64,000 nucleotides of DNA, taken from contig CANRNN010000001.1 of NCBI GenBank assembly GCA_947632025.1, positions 1 through 64,000 of the forward strand, written 5' to 3'. The DNA comes from an uncultured Clostridia bacterium. Its GTDB lineage: Bacteria > Bacillota > Clostridia > Oscillospirales > Ruminococcaceae. Made by a program: the position numbers and the translations under genes. Within the stretch, counting starts at the first letter, position 1. Each line of letters begins with the position of its first letter. Positions 29,429 through 39,853 of this stretch are shown piece by piece. A model generated the notes under the pieces. It made no database searches. It saw nothing but the letters and a program-made list of their open reading frames with translations, and was not told the DNA's origin.

Positions 29429-29457
29429 TTGACAATTTCCGAGAAATGTTGTATAAT
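29429..29457 (+). promoter_or_regulatory. Consensus sigma-A promoter
   Basis: TTGACA, 17 bp, TATAAT. Confidence 0.75.
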
Positions 29458-29510
29458 AAAAGTAACGGAGTTTTTCCGTGAAAACTGTAACTTTTTTAAG
29501 GAGATTGCTT

Positions 29511-30182
29511 ATGAGATACGAAATCAAAGGCGAGCCGCTGCCCGTGCTGCTCGTAAACCTTGATGCAAACGAAAGTGTGCTGTGTCAAAAGGGCGCGATG
29601 TCATGGATGACGCCGAATATGAAAATGCAGACAGGCACAGGCGGTATCGGCAAGGCGTTCAGCAAAATGTTTTCCGGCGAGTCTATGTTCCAGAATACAT
29701 ATATTTCCGAGGGCGGTCCGGGTATGATAGCGTTCGCTTCAAACGTTCCGGGGTCTATCCTTCCTTTCGATATCAGCAAGGGTGATATGATCGTTCAGAA
29801 AGGCGGTTATCTCGCGTCCGAGCCGGGAGTTGAGTTCTCTATCGCGTTCCAGAAAAAAATCGGAGCCGGTTTCTTCGGCGGCGAGGGCTTCATTATGCAG
29901 CGTATGCACGGAAACGGTATGGCATTCGTTGAGATCGACGGCTATGTTGTTGAATACGATCTTCAGCCGGGTCAGCAGATGGTGATTGATACGGGCTATC
30001 TCGCAGCAATGAGCGGAACGGTAACAATGGATATCCAGACTGTCAAGGGCGTCGGCAATGTCCTCTTCGGCGGAGAGGGTCTGTTTAATACCGTGGTCAC
30101 GGGTCCCGGAAAGATCTATCTCCAAACAATGCCGATAAGCAATCTTGCGGGAGCTGTCGCTTCTGTTATTCCGAGAAATTAA
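29511..30182 (+). CDS. AIM24 family protein
   Basis: YEIKGEPLPVLLVNLDANESVLCQKGAMSWM...GEGLFNTVVTGPGKIYLQTMP. Confidence 0.9.
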   Translation: MRYEIKGEPLPVLLVNLDANESVLCQKGAMSWMTPNMKMQTGTGGIGKAFSKMFSGESMFQNTYISEGGPGMIAFASNVPGSILPFDISKGDMIVQKGGYLASEPGVEFSIAFQKKIGAGFFGGEGFIMQRMHGNGMAFVEIDGYVVEYDLQPGQQMVIDTGYLAAMSGTVTMDIQTVKGVGNVLFGGEGLFNTVVTGPGKIYLQTMPISNLAGAVASVIPRN

Positions 30183-30227
30183 CAGTCATTTGATGGCGTA
30201 AAATTATTTTATACGGAGGTCAGAAAT

Positions 30228-31649
30228 ATGAACATTTTATATGCGGCAAGTGAAGCGCTTCCATTTGCGGCAAGCGGCGGACTCGCCGATGTTGCCGGTT
30301 CTCTGCCGAAGGCACTGGTACAGGCAGGGCACGATGCGCGTGTGGTAATGCCTTATTACGTTAATACCATTAAACCTGAGCATAAGGAAAAAATGCGTTT
30401 TATCACGAATTTTACCGTTCCTGTTGGCTGGAGAAGCCAGTACTGCGGAGTTTTTTCACAGGAGGTAAACGGCGTTACCTATTATTTTATAGATAACGAG
30501 TATTATTTCAAGCGTGACAACGGTCTTTACGGATATTACGATGACGCGGAAAGATATGTTTTCTTCAGCCGCGCTGTGCTTGAGATGCTGCGCCACATTG
30601 ACTTCCACCCGCAGATAATCAATTCCAATGACTGGCAGTGCGCTTTGATCCCCGTATATCATCATCTTTTCTATAAAAATCAATGGGGCTTCGGCGATAT
30701 CAAGAATGTATTCACTATCCATAATATCGGTTATCAGGGACAGTATGGTCTTGATTTGGTTAAGGATATTGTCGGAATACCTCCCCAAAATGTGAATATT
30801 CTTGAATATGACCGCGACCTTAACTTTATGAAAGGCGCTATTGAAGTAGCGGACAAGGTTACGACCGTGTCTCCGACTTATGCAAAGGAAATTCTCGATC
30901 CGTGGTATTCTCACGGGCTTGACAGAATACTCCGCAACAAGCAATATAAGACCTGCGGATTCCTTAACGGAATAGATATTGATTTGTATAATCCGGAAAC
31001 CGACAACACGATCGCCGCAAAGTTCAGTTCCAAGAACCATAAGGGCAAAATGGCGTGCAAATCCGCGATTTTCGAGGAAATGGGAATGCCGCAGTACGAT
31101 ATTCCGCTTATCGCGATGATTTCCAGATTCGCAGACCATAAGGGATTCGACCTTGTAAAGTACGTCTTTGACGAGATAATCGCTACTGACGTTCAGATGG
31201 TTATACTGGGTTCGGGCGAAAGAATGTACGAGGATTTCTTCCAGGAAATGCACTGGCGTTATCCCGATAAGGTAGGATTCTATCGCGGATATAATCCTCA
31301 GCTTGCAAAGAAGCTTTATGCAGGCGCGGATATGTTCCTTATGCCGTCGAAGAGCGAGCCATGTGGTCTTGCACAGATGATAGCGGCGAGATACGGCACA
31401 GTTCCGATCGTTCGTGCGACAGGCGGCTTGAAGGACAGCATAATCGACGCAGGCGACAACGGTATCGGATTCACGTTCCAGAGCTATAACGCACACGATA
31501 TGCTTGAAGCTATCCGCCGTGCAAAGGGCTGCTACGACAACAAGTCGGAGTGGACAAAGCTTATGACGCGTGCAATGAAAGCGGATTTCAGCTGGGCGGC
31601 TTCCGCAAAACTTTACATCGGCTTGTACAAGGAACTTGTAGGAGAGTAA
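30228..31649 (+). CDS. glgA: Glycogen synthase (ADP-glucose)
   Basis: NILYAASEALPFAASGGLADVAGSLPKAL, FTIHNIGYQG, MPSKSEPCGLAQMIAARYGTVPIVRATGGLKDS. Confidence 0.95.
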   Translation: MNILYAASEALPFAASGGLADVAGSLPKALVQAGHDARVVMPYYVNTIKPEHKEKMRFITNFTVPVGWRSQYCGVFSQEVNGVTYYFIDNEYYFKRDNGLYGYYDDAERYVFFSRAVLEMLRHIDFHPQIINSNDWQCALIPVYHHLFYKNQWGFGDIKNVFTIHNIGYQGQYGLDLVKDIVGIPPQNVNILEYDRDLNFMKGAIEVADKVTTVSPTYAKEILDPWYSHGLDRILRNKQYKTCGFLNGIDIDLYNPETDNTIAAKFSSKNHKGKMACKSAIFEEMGMPQYDIPLIAMISRFADHKGFDLVKYVFDEIIATDVQMVILGSGERMYEDFFQEMHWRYPDKVGFYRGYNPQLAKKLYAGADMFLMPSKSEPCGLAQMIAARYGTVPIVRATGGLKDSIIDAGDNGIGFTFQSYNAHDMLEAIRRAKGCYDNKSEWTKLMTRAMKADFSWAASAKLYIGLYKELVGE

Positions 31650-31661
31650 TGTGATAAGCTT

Positions 31662-31692
31662 TACGGCGGAGTTTTTCTCCGCCGTATTTTGC
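31662..31692 (+). terminator. Rho-independent terminator
   Basis: TACGGCGGAG TTTTT CTCCGCCGTA TTTT, perfect 10-bp stem. Confidence 0.75.
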
Positions 31693-31829
31693 GGGGTATA
31701 GACCTGCGCCTTTTACCGGCAGAGGGACTTTGTTTTGAAGGTCGTTTTCTGTACGGAGGCAAGGTTGAATTTTGTCAAATTAAGTTAAAGTGTAAAAAAT
31801 TGGTAATTTATGAAAAGAGGGTAACAAAT

Positions 31830-32258
31830 ATGAAAAAGAGCCTTAATTACGCGCTTTGTTATGCGGCTCTGGCAATGGTAGGAGGAGTTTTCTACCGCGA
31901 GTTTACGAGAGTAAACGCATTTGACGGGACAACGGCTCTTGGAAAGGTACATACACATTTCTTTATGCTCGGAATGGTGATGTATCTCATTATAACGCTG
32001 TTTGCACGGAATTATGATTTGTACAGCGAGAAAATGTTCAAGGCATTCCGAGCAGTATACAATATCGGAGTTCCCATAACGGGAATTATGCTTGGAGTAC
32101 GCGGAGTTTTTGAGGTCCTTGGAACAGAGCTTTCAAAGGGAGCTTCTGCCGCGATCTCAGGTATCGCGGGCTTAGGACATATCTTAACGGGAGTGGGACT
32201 TGTGTTGTTGATACTTACACTCAAAAAATGCGCGGCAAAGTCAGAAATCACATCTTGA
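31830..32258 (+). CDS. DUF2871 family membrane protein
   Basis: MKKSLNYALCYAALAMVGGVFYREFTRVNAFDGTTALGKVHTHFFMLGMVMYL. Confidence 0.8.
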   Translation: MKKSLNYALCYAALAMVGGVFYREFTRVNAFDGTTALGKVHTHFFMLGMVMYLIITLFARNYDLYSEKMFKAFRAVYNIGVPITGIMLGVRGVFEVLGTELSKGASAAISGIAGLGHILTGVGLVLLILTLKKCAAKSEITS

Positions 32259-32279
32259 AAAGTTTTTTTCAAATTGCCC

Positions 32280-32308
32280 TTGCAAAATAATGCCAAATGT
32301 GGTATAAT
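32280..32308 (+). promoter_or_regulatory. Sigma-A type promoter of hom
   Basis: TTGCAA, 17 bp, TATAAT. Confidence 0.6.
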
Positions 32309-32350
32309 AAATAAGATAGGTATATCTTCACATGGAAAGGATGTTAATTT

Positions 32351-33592
32351 ATGGCAAAGATCGCCGTGCTGGGCTATGGTGTTGTAGGCTCAGGCACAGT
32401 CGAGGTTTTCTATAAAAATAAAGAAAATCTTGAAAAAAAAGCGGGAGAACCGTTGGATATAAAATATATTCTGGACGTGAGGGATTTTCCCGACAGTCCG
32501 TATTCCGATAAATTCGTAAAGGATTTTGACGTTATACTCAATGACCCTGAAGTAAGCGTTGTCAGCGAGGTCATCGGGGGTATCAAGCCCGCGTATGATT
32601 TCGTGAAATCTTCGCTTGAGGCGGGAAAAAGCGTCGTAACGTCAAATAAAGAGCTTGTCGCTTCAAAAGGCGCAGAGCTTTTGAAAATTGCCAAGGAGAA
32701 AAATGTCAACTTCTTCTTTGAAGCAAGCGTAGGCGGCGGGATACCGATAATCAGACCTATACACACCTGTCTTGAAGCAAATCAGATAGATGATATAGCG
32801 GGTATCCTCAACGGAACGACGAATTTCATTCTGACAAAAATGATACGCGACGGAATGGGCTTTGATGAGGCTTTGAAAATCGCACAGGAGTTGGGCTACG
32901 CAGAGAGAAATCCGACCGCAGACGTTGAGGGCATAGATGCTTGCAGAAAGATATGTATTTTAGCGTCACTGGTTTTCGGGAAACACGTTTATCCCGACAG
33001 TGTCCATACCGAGGGTATTACAAAAGTGACGCTCGAAGATGTGGAATACATTGACAGCTATGATTCCAAAATCAAGCTCATAGGCTGCGCTCAAAGACAC
33101 GGGGACGAGATACTTATCGGAGTTTTTCCGGCGGTTATCCGAAATGAAAGTCAGCTTGCGGGAGTAAGCGACGTTTTCAACGCAATTCTTGTACACGGTG
33201 ACGCAACGGGCGACGTAGTGTTCTACGGAAAGGGCGCCGGCAAGTTGCCTACGGCAAGCGCCGTCGTTTCCGATATCGTTTCCGCAGTAAAACACAGAGG
33301 CACAAGCCGTTCGCTTACATGGAACGATTCCGACCAGTCGTTTGTTCGTCCGTTTGACGAGTTTGTCTGTGCAAATTATATCCGCGTATCCTCGAATGAC
33401 GTAAAAACCGCGAAAAACACGGTCGTAAAGCTGTTCGGAGAAAAGACAGAATTTCTATCATCAAAAAAACAGCCGGAGAATGAGTTGGCGTTTATTACCG
33501 AAGCAAGATCCGAAAAGGAAATCAAGGAGCTTTGCGGGAAGCTTTCGGCGGACGCGTCGGTTCTCGGCAGGATCCGCGTTCTCGATTATTGA
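32351..33592 (+). CDS. hom: Homoserine dehydrogenase
   Basis: IAVLGYGVVGSGTVEV, VTSNKELVASKG, GILNGTTNFILTKM; C-terminal ACT-like region. Confidence 0.95.
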   Translation: MAKIAVLGYGVVGSGTVEVFYKNKENLEKKAGEPLDIKYILDVRDFPDSPYSDKFVKDFDVILNDPEVSVVSEVIGGIKPAYDFVKSSLEAGKSVVTSNKELVASKGAELLKIAKEKNVNFFFEASVGGGIPIIRPIHTCLEANQIDDIAGILNGTTNFILTKMIRDGMGFDEALKIAQELGYAERNPTADVEGIDACRKICILASLVFGKHVYPDSVHTEGITKVTLEDVEYIDSYDSKIKLIGCAQRHGDEILIGVFPAVIRNESQLAGVSDVFNAILVHGDATGDVVFYGKGAGKLPTASAVVSDIVSAVKHRGTSRSLTWNDSDQSFVRPFDEFVCANYIRVSSNDVKTAKNTVVKLFGEKTEFLSSKKQPENELAFITEARSEKEIKELCGKLSADASVLGRIRVLDY

Positions 33593-33613
33593 TAAAAATT
33601 GCGGAGGGTAATT

Positions 33614-34339
33614 ATGAGCGAGTTTGAAGCCCCTAAGTACAAAAGAGTATTGTTGAAGCTGAGTGGCGAAGCCCTTGCGGGCAGTAAGGAAACAGGACTG
33701 GATTTTCCGACTGTTGAGAAAATATGCACAAGCATAAAAAAGACTGCTGACGCGGGCGCTCAGATAGGAATCGTCGTCGGCGGAGGAAATTTCTGGAGAG
33801 GACGTTCCTCCAAAAGTGCTGACCGCGCAAGAGCCGACCATATCGGAATGTTAGCTACAACAATGAATGCTCTTGCGGTCGCTGATGTCCTTGAGAGCTT
33901 AGGGTGCGTTGTGCGCGTTCAGACCGCGATAACCATGCAGCAGGTCGCCGAGCCTTTTATACTTGGAAAAGCACTGCGTCATCTTGAAAAGGGAAGAGTC
34001 GTTATTTTCGGCTGCGGCACAGGAAATCCGTTCTTTTCAACCGACAGTGCTGCTTCTTTAAGAGCAGCCGAGCTTAAAGCCGATATTCTTTTGAAGGCGA
34101 CAATGGTCGACGGTATATATGACAAAGACCCGAAAAAATTCCCCGACGCAGTGAAGTATGATGTAATAACACATCACGATATCCTTGTTAAGCGTCTGCA
34201 GGTCATGGATAGCGCTGCCGCGGCGATATGTACGGAAAATAATATTCCTATAATCGTGTTCAACCTTGATAATCCCGACAATATTTACGATGCCGTAATG
34301 GGCAAGAACGTCGGAACGCTTGTTACCAAGCACATATAA
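33614..34339 (+). CDS. pyrH: UMP kinase
   Basis: YKRVLLKLSGEALAG, GIVVGGGNFWRGR, DGIYDKDPKKFPDA. Confidence 0.96.
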   Translation: MSEFEAPKYKRVLLKLSGEALAGSKETGLDFPTVEKICTSIKKTADAGAQIGIVVGGGNFWRGRSSKSADRARADHIGMLATTMNALAVADVLESLGCVVRVQTAITMQQVAEPFILGKALRHLEKGRVVIFGCGTGNPFFSTDSAASLRAAELKADILLKATMVDGIYDKDPKKFPDAVKYDVITHHDILVKRLQVMDSAAAAICTENNIPIIVFNLDNPDNIYDAVMGKNVGTLVTKHI

Positions 34340-34360
34340 TCATTTTTCGGAGGGAAAAGT

Positions 34361-34915
34361 ATGAAAGAAGTTATCGAAAATACCAAGGAAAGAATGAAGA
34401 AGTGCATAACGGCGCTTGAAAGCGAACTCGGCTCTATCCGTGCGGGCAGAGCTAATCCCACTGTTCTCGACAGGATAACAGTTGAGTATTACGGTACGCC
34501 TACGCCTATAAATCAGATGGCGTCCGTGTCGGTCGCGGAGGCGAGGATCCTTGTTGTTCAGCCGTATGACGCTTCGCAGCTGAAGGCTATAGAGAAAGCT
34601 ATTCAGGCGTCGGATCTTGGAATAAATCCTACAAACGACGGAAGAGTGCTTCGCATAGCGTTTCCTCAGCTAACGGAGGACAGAAGAAAGGAACTTTGCA
34701 AGCAGGTAAGCAAGACCTGTGAGGAAAGTAAGGTCGCCGTTAGAAATGTTCGCCGTGACGGTATGGATAAGATAAAGGCTAAGAAGAAAGCTAACGAGAT
34801 TACTGAGGACGACGTTAAGGAAGCCGAAAAGGATATTCAGAAGATCACCGATAAATTTATCGAGGAAGTCGACAAGATCGGTGAAGCAAAGAATAAGGAA
34901 ATAATGTCTATCTGA
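34361..34915 (+). CDS. frr: Ribosome recycling factor
   Basis: SIRAGRANPTVLDRITVEYYGTPTPINQMASVSVAEARILVVQPYD. Confidence 0.97.
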   Translation: MKEVIENTKERMKKCITALESELGSIRAGRANPTVLDRITVEYYGTPTPINQMASVSVAEARILVVQPYDASQLKAIEKAIQASDLGINPTNDGRVLRIAFPQLTEDRRKELCKQVSKTCEESKVAVRNVRRDGMDKIKAKKKANEITEDDVKEAEKDIQKITDKFIEEVDKIGEAKNKEIMSI

Positions 34916-35619
34916 TGGAAAATCCCATTATTCCGAAGCATATCGGATTCATTATGGACGGAAACGGGCGCTGGGCAAAAAAACGTGGAATGCCGCGGAA
35001 TTTCGGTCACAGTCAAGGTGCTTCCGTCTTTAAGAAAACAATAAACTGGTGCAGAGAGCTGGGCGTTGAATGTGCAACGTTCTACGCGTTTTCAACCGAG
35101 AACTGGAAGCGTCCTGAGGACGAGGTCCGCGGAATAATGAATCTCCTGCGGCAGTATATCAAAGATATTCGCGAGTTTGCGGACGAGGATATATGTATAA
35201 TTATCCTTGGGGATATTTCCGCGTTCGACGAGGATATACGCGTCGAGCTTGAGGACATAATGCAGACATCAAAGGATAATAAGGGATTTATAGTAGGGAT
35301 CGCGCTGAATTACGGGGGCAGGGCAGAGCTTACCCGTGCAGCAAAAATGCTCTGTGAGGAATGTCTGAGGGGTAAAATTTCTCCGAATGACGTGACAGAG
35401 GAGCTTGTTGAAAAATATCTCTACACAAACAAAATGCCGCCGCTTGACCTTGTAATAAGACCGAGCGGGGAACAGCGTTTGTCGAATTTCCTTATCTGGC
35501 AGGCAGCGTATTCCGAATTTGTGTTTATGGATACGTTGTGGCCTGATTTTACAAAGAAAGACCTTGAACGTGCTATCGCAGAGTTCAGCGGAAGAAACCG
35601 CAGATTCGGAGGAGTTTAG
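34915..35619 (+). CDS. uppS: Isoprenyl (undecaprenyl) diphosphate synthase
   Basis: HIGFIMDGNGRWAKKRGMPRNFGH, RPSGEQRLSNFLIWQAAYSEF. Confidence 0.96.
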   Translation: MENPIIPKHIGFIMDGNGRWAKKRGMPRNFGHSQGASVFKKTINWCRELGVECATFYAFSTENWKRPEDEVRGIMNLLRQYIKDIREFADEDICIIILGDISAFDEDIRVELEDIMQTSKDNKGFIVGIALNYGGRAELTRAAKMLCEECLRGKISPNDVTEELVEKYLYTNKMPPLDLVIRPSGEQRLSNFLIWQAAYSEFVFMDTLWPDFTKKDLERAIAEFSGRNRRFGGV

Positions 35620-35639
35620 TTCATAGGAAAGGCAGAATT

Positions 35640-36494
35640 ATGCTGAAGAGAATTGTGTCGGCGTTTATTGGAATACTTGTCGGCGTCGCGGTATTGATTT
35701 TTGATAATAAAATTCTTTATACGGGCGTGTTGACTGTTTTCGGAACGCTGGGAGTGTGGGAGCTTATCCACGCTGTAAAGTGCAGTGAACATAAGGTGCT
35801 TTGTTGGTTTTGCGTGGTTTTTTCGGCGGTCGTGCCGACGCTTCTTAATCTCTCGTCGGAATTCCGATTTAAGAGGGGCATAATTGTTTTTGCGTATCTT
35901 GCTTTTATTTTCTCGCTGCTTCTTATAATGCTTTTCGACCATAAGAGGATCAGACTTGAAAGCATTTGTATGTGCGGAAGCGCTGCTATAGTAATTCCCG
36001 CGTCGCTCAGTTGTATCGTGTACGTCAGATATATGCCGTGGTACGCGGAGGGAGGATATCTTCCCGGAGTGTTTATGATAGTATACCTGCTGTTCTGCGC
36101 TTGGTTCGGAGATTCGGGAGCGTATTTTGTTGGGACTTTTCTCGGAAAACACAAGCTTTGTCCCGAAATCAGCCCAAAGAAAACAGTTGAGGGCTTGATA
36201 GGCGGCATACTTACGGTGGGAGTTGTCGTGGCTATACAGTGTCTTGTGTATAATCTGATACTTCCAAGCACAATGAAAATGAATTACGCAGTGCTTATTC
36301 CGGTCGGAATGTGTGCGTCGGTCGCGGGAGTACTCGGCGACCTTACCGCTTCGGTAATAAAGCGGCAATACGATGTAAAGGACTTCGGAAACTTGATGCC
36401 CGGTCACGGCGGAGTACTTGACAGATTTGACAGCGTATTGTTTGTTGCGCCGTTTATGTTTGCGGTATACAGTTTTATATCTCCTTTAATGTAA
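35640..36494 (+). CDS. cdsA: Phosphatidate cytidylyltransferase
   Basis: FGDSGAYFVGTFLGKHKLCPEISPKKTVEG, DLTASVIKRQYDVKDFGNLMPGHGGVLDRFDS. Confidence 0.95.
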   Translation: MLKRIVSAFIGILVGVAVLIFDNKILYTGVLTVFGTLGVWELIHAVKCSEHKVLCWFCVVFSAVVPTLLNLSSEFRFKRGIIVFAYLAFIFSLLLIMLFDHKRIRLESICMCGSAAIVIPASLSCIVYVRYMPWYAEGGYLPGVFMIVYLLFCAWFGDSGAYFVGTFLGKHKLCPEISPKKTVEGLIGGILTVGVVVAIQCLVYNLILPSTMKMNYAVLIPVGMCASVAGVLGDLTASVIKRQYDVKDFGNLMPGHGGVLDRFDSVLFVAPFMFAVYSFISPLM

Positions 36495-36576
36495 TAATTC
36501 AAAATTCCCCATTCAAGAATGAATGGGTGATTTTGTTAATAAAGCGGGTGTTTCGGGTTTTTATAGGGGGAATAAT

Positions 36577-37740
36577 ATGGACGATATTGTATTGTTGGGT
36601 TCTACAGGGTCGATAGGCGTTCAGACCTGCGACGTTTGTCGCTCACTAAATATAAAAATTAAGGCGCTTTCGGCAAACAGCAGTACCGCGCTGCTCGAAG
36701 AACAGGCTCGTGAGTTTCAGCCCGAATATGTTGCTGTTTCCGACGTAAAATATTATAAGGAAATAAAAACCAGACTTGCGGATACAAGCGTGAAAATTCT
36801 CGCGGGCGAGGAGGGCTTGAACGAGCTTGCTTCGTTAAAGTGCGGGAGAGTCGTGAACGCTATCGTCGGAATGGCAGGGCTTGTTCCGACCCTCAAAGCT
36901 ATAGAAGCAGGAAACGATGTGGCTCTCGCGAACAAGGAAACTCTCGTGACAGGCGGGTCGCTTGTCATTTCAAAGGCAAAGGAAAAGGGAGTCAGTATCT
37001 ACCCGATAGACAGCGAGCATTCCGCAATTTTTCAGTGCCTGATGGGTGCGGATGAAAATAAAGCTTCCAAAATAATTTTAACAGCGTCGGGAGGTCCTTT
37101 TTTCGGGAAAAAACGCAGTGACCTTGTAAATATCACGAAAGAGCAGGCTCTGAAGCACCCGAACTGGAGTATGGGCGCAAAAATCACGATTGACAGCGCG
37201 ACTTTGATGAACAAGGGTCTGGAGCTTATTGAGGCAGTTAGGCTTTTCGGTGTAAGTCCCGAACAGGTGGAGATAGTTGTCCAGAGGCAAAGCATTATCC
37301 ACTCCGCCGTGGAATTCGAGGACGGTGCGATTATAGCTCAACTGGGAAGCGCCGATATGCGTCTGCCTATACAATTTGCGCTAACTTATCCTAAAAGACT
37401 TCCGTGTCCTGCTAAGAAGCTCTCGCTGTTTGATGTGGGAGAGCTTACATTCGCGCGTGCAGATGAAGATACATTCGTATGTCTTTCAGCAGCAAAAAAA
37501 GCAATAAAGCTTGAAGGAAACGCTCCGTGTATCATAAACTGTGCAAACGAGGCAGCGGTTTCGTTATTCCTGAAAGATAAGATCCGTTTCCTTGAAATCG
37601 GGGAAACAGTTGAGGACGCGCTTTCTCAGGTAAAATTCAAGGCTGCCCCGACGCTTGAGGAGCTGTTGGAAACACGCGCCGAGGCGGAAAGCTTTGTCAG
37701 AAAAAAATTCAATTTGTCGGAGGAAATATGCCTGTTGTAA
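36577..37740 (+). CDS. dxr: 1-deoxy-D-xylulose 5-phosphate reductoisomerase
   Basis: IVLLGSTGSIGVQTCDV, ALANKETLVTGG, PIDSEHSAIFQCL, TLMNKGLELIEA. Confidence 0.96.
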   Translation: MDDIVLLGSTGSIGVQTCDVCRSLNIKIKALSANSSTALLEEQAREFQPEYVAVSDVKYYKEIKTRLADTSVKILAGEEGLNELASLKCGRVVNAIVGMAGLVPTLKAIEAGNDVALANKETLVTGGSLVISKAKEKGVSIYPIDSEHSAIFQCLMGADENKASKIILTASGGPFFGKKRSDLVNITKEQALKHPNWSMGAKITIDSATLMNKGLELIEAVRLFGVSPEQVEIVVQRQSIIHSAVEFEDGAIIAQLGSADMRLPIQFALTYPKRLPCPAKKLSLFDVGELTFARADEDTFVCLSAAKKAIKLEGNAPCIINCANEAAVSLFLKDKIRFLEIGETVEDALSQVKFKAAPTLEELLETRAEAESFVRKKFNLSEEICLL

Positions 37741-38801
37741 TTGCAATAATTGTATTCTGTGCAATCATCTTGCTTCACGAACTTGGTCACTTTGCAGCCG
37801 CTAAGGCATGCGGGATATATGTTAAGGAATTCGCATTCGGAATGGGTCCTGTAATTTTCAGGAAAAAGGGAAAGGAAACGGTCTATGTAATAAGAGCGTT
37901 TCCCATAGGCGGCTCATGCTCTATGGAGGGTGAGGACGGCGGGTATTACGAGGACGATGCTGTCGAACGTGATCCGAGAGCTTTCAATTCAAAGCCTGTC
38001 TGGCAGAGAATGATAGTAATTCTCGCAGGACCTGTTATGAACCTTATACTCGGATATATAGTAACGGTGATCTCTCTTGCCGCGTCGCCTGTTATCGCTT
38101 CCACGACTATCGCCGAATTCCGCGAACAGAGCATTTCAAGCCAATATTTAATGCAAAATGACAAGATCGTAAACGTCGACGGACTGCCGATTTTTTCTTC
38201 AAGTGATATTGTCTACAAGCTCCAGAACAGTGACAGAAAGAATGCCGAGGGAAATCTCGTCTATGATTTTACGGTTATCAGAAACGGCGAGAAAGTTACT
38301 ATTCATGATGTTGAGTTCACAACCACCTCAGGTGAGGACGGAAAAAACGGCGTGTATTTTGATTTTAGAGTATTCAGAATGGAAAAAACTTTCGGAAAAG
38401 TCTTGGCTGAGGGCTGGCGGGAGAGCGTTTCAAACGCACGTCTTATAATTATGACGCTTTTTGATATGATCCGTGGGAAATACGGTCTGAACGACCTTTC
38501 GGGTCCAATCGGAGTGGGGACAGTAATTTCTCAGGCAGTTAAGAAATATACCTTTGCCGATGTTATGGGGATTGTTTCCGTGATTACCATAAATATCGGA
38601 GTGTTCAATCTTCTGCCAATACCGGCTCTTGACGGTGCGAGATTCCTGTTTTTGGTGGTGGAATCTATCCGACGTAAGCCGATAAAGCCGGAAGTGGAAG
38701 GTATGGTTCATTTTGTAGGATTCGCTCTGTTAATGGTGCTGATGCTGGTTGTTACTTTTAACGACATTGTAAAGCTGGTGACTGGAGGACTTAATATTTA
38801 A
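37728..38801 (+). CDS. rseP: RIP metalloprotease RseP (site-2 protease)
   Basis: ILLHELGHFAAAKACGI, PDZ-like middle, NLLPIPALDGARFLFL. Confidence 0.93.
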   Translation: MPVVIAIIVFCAIILLHELGHFAAAKACGIYVKEFAFGMGPVIFRKKGKETVYVIRAFPIGGSCSMEGEDGGYYEDDAVERDPRAFNSKPVWQRMIVILAGPVMNLILGYIVTVISLAASPVIASTTIAEFREQSISSQYLMQNDKIVNVDGLPIFSSSDIVYKLQNSDRKNAEGNLVYDFTVIRNGEKVTIHDVEFTTTSGEDGKNGVYFDFRVFRMEKTFGKVLAEGWRESVSNARLIIMTLFDMIRGKYGLNDLSGPIGVGTVISQAVKKYTFADVMGIVSVITINIGVFNLLPIPALDGARFLFLVVESIRRKPIKPEVEGMVHFVGFALLMVLMLVVTFNDIVKLVTGGLNI

Positions 38802-39853
38802 TGAAAAAAGTCAGGGTCGGAGATCTTATCCTCGGCGGAGGTAAAATTTATGTTCAGTCAATGCTGAATGTTCCTGCGGAGGATATTGCGGGAAGCGTCA
38901 GGCAGGCAAAGGCACTGGAGAACGCGGGGTGCGATATAATCCGTGCCGCAGTGCCGAGGATCGAGGACGCAAAGCTGATTTACGAGCTTAAGAAAAATCT
39001 GTCCGTGCCTGTTGTCGCCGACATTCATTTTGATTATAAAATAGCGCTTGCGTGTGTTGACGCGGGTGTCGACAAGATCCGAATAAATCCCGGAAATATC
39101 GGAAGTCCTGACAGGGTAAAGGCGGTCGCGGACGCTTGTCGTGTTCACGGGATACCGATAAGGATAGGTGTGAATTCCGGATCTCTTGAAAGGGAGTTAC
39201 TTGCAAAATATGGTTCTCCAACTCCAGAAGCGCTTGTTGAGAGTGCTTTGGGTCATGTAAAACTGTTGAATGACTGTGATTTTGACGATATTGTCATAAG
39301 CATAAAATCCTCTGATGTAAAGCGAATGATAGCAGCTTACAGGCTGTTTGCGGAAAAAACGGAATATCCGCTCCATCTTGGAGTTACCGAAGCGGGAACG
39401 GAGCATATGGGACTTATAAAATCTGCTGTCGGGATAGGCTCATTGCTTTGCGACGGGATAGGCGACACTATTCGTGTTTCTTTGACGGCTGATCCCGTAA
39501 AAGAGGTTTACGCTGCGAGAGATATTCTCAAAGCCTGTGGGTTTTCCGAGGGGGCGGAGATCGTTTCCTGCCCGACCTGCGGAAGAACGAAGATCGACCT
39601 TATAAGGCTTGCGAATGAGGTAGAGGAAATGACACGGGATATAAAATTCCCGATTAAAATAGCTGTTATGGGGTGCGTTGTGAACGGTCCGGGAGAAGCT
39701 CGTGAGGCGGATATCGGAATCGCGGGAGGCGCGGGCGAGGGCTTGATTTTTAAAAAGGGAGAGATACTTCGCAAGGTCCCCGAAAATATGCTGTTGCCGG
39801 AACTGAAAAAGGAAATTGAAATATTCGGAAAGGAACTTGAAAATGCGCGTTAA
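38801..39853 (+). CDS. ispG: (E)-4-hydroxy-3-methylbut-2-enyl-diphosphate synthase
   Basis: VQSMLNVPAEDIAGSVRQAKALENAGCDIIRAAVP, SCPTCGRT, VMGCVVNGPGEAREADIGIAGG (Fe-S cysteines). Confidence 0.95.
   Translation: MKKVRVGDLILGGGKIYVQSMLNVPAEDIAGSVRQAKALENAGCDIIRAAVPRIEDAKLIYELKKNLSVPVVADIHFDYKIALACVDAGVDKIRINPGNIGSPDRVKAVADACRVHGIPIRIGVNSGSLERELLAKYGSPTPEALVESALGHVKLLNDCDFDDIVISIKSSDVKRMIAAYRLFAEKTEYPLHLGVTEAGTEHMGLIKSAVGIGSLLCDGIGDTIRVSLTADPVKEVYAARDILKACGFSEGAEIVSCPTCGRTKIDLIRLANEVEEMTRDIKFPIKIAVMGCVVNGPGEAREADIGIAGGAGEGLIFKKGEILRKVPENMLLPELKKEIEIFGKELENAR

Noticed and set aside
30456-31496. 346-aa minus-strand ORF
   Set aside because: Shadow of glgA with no recognisable motifs.
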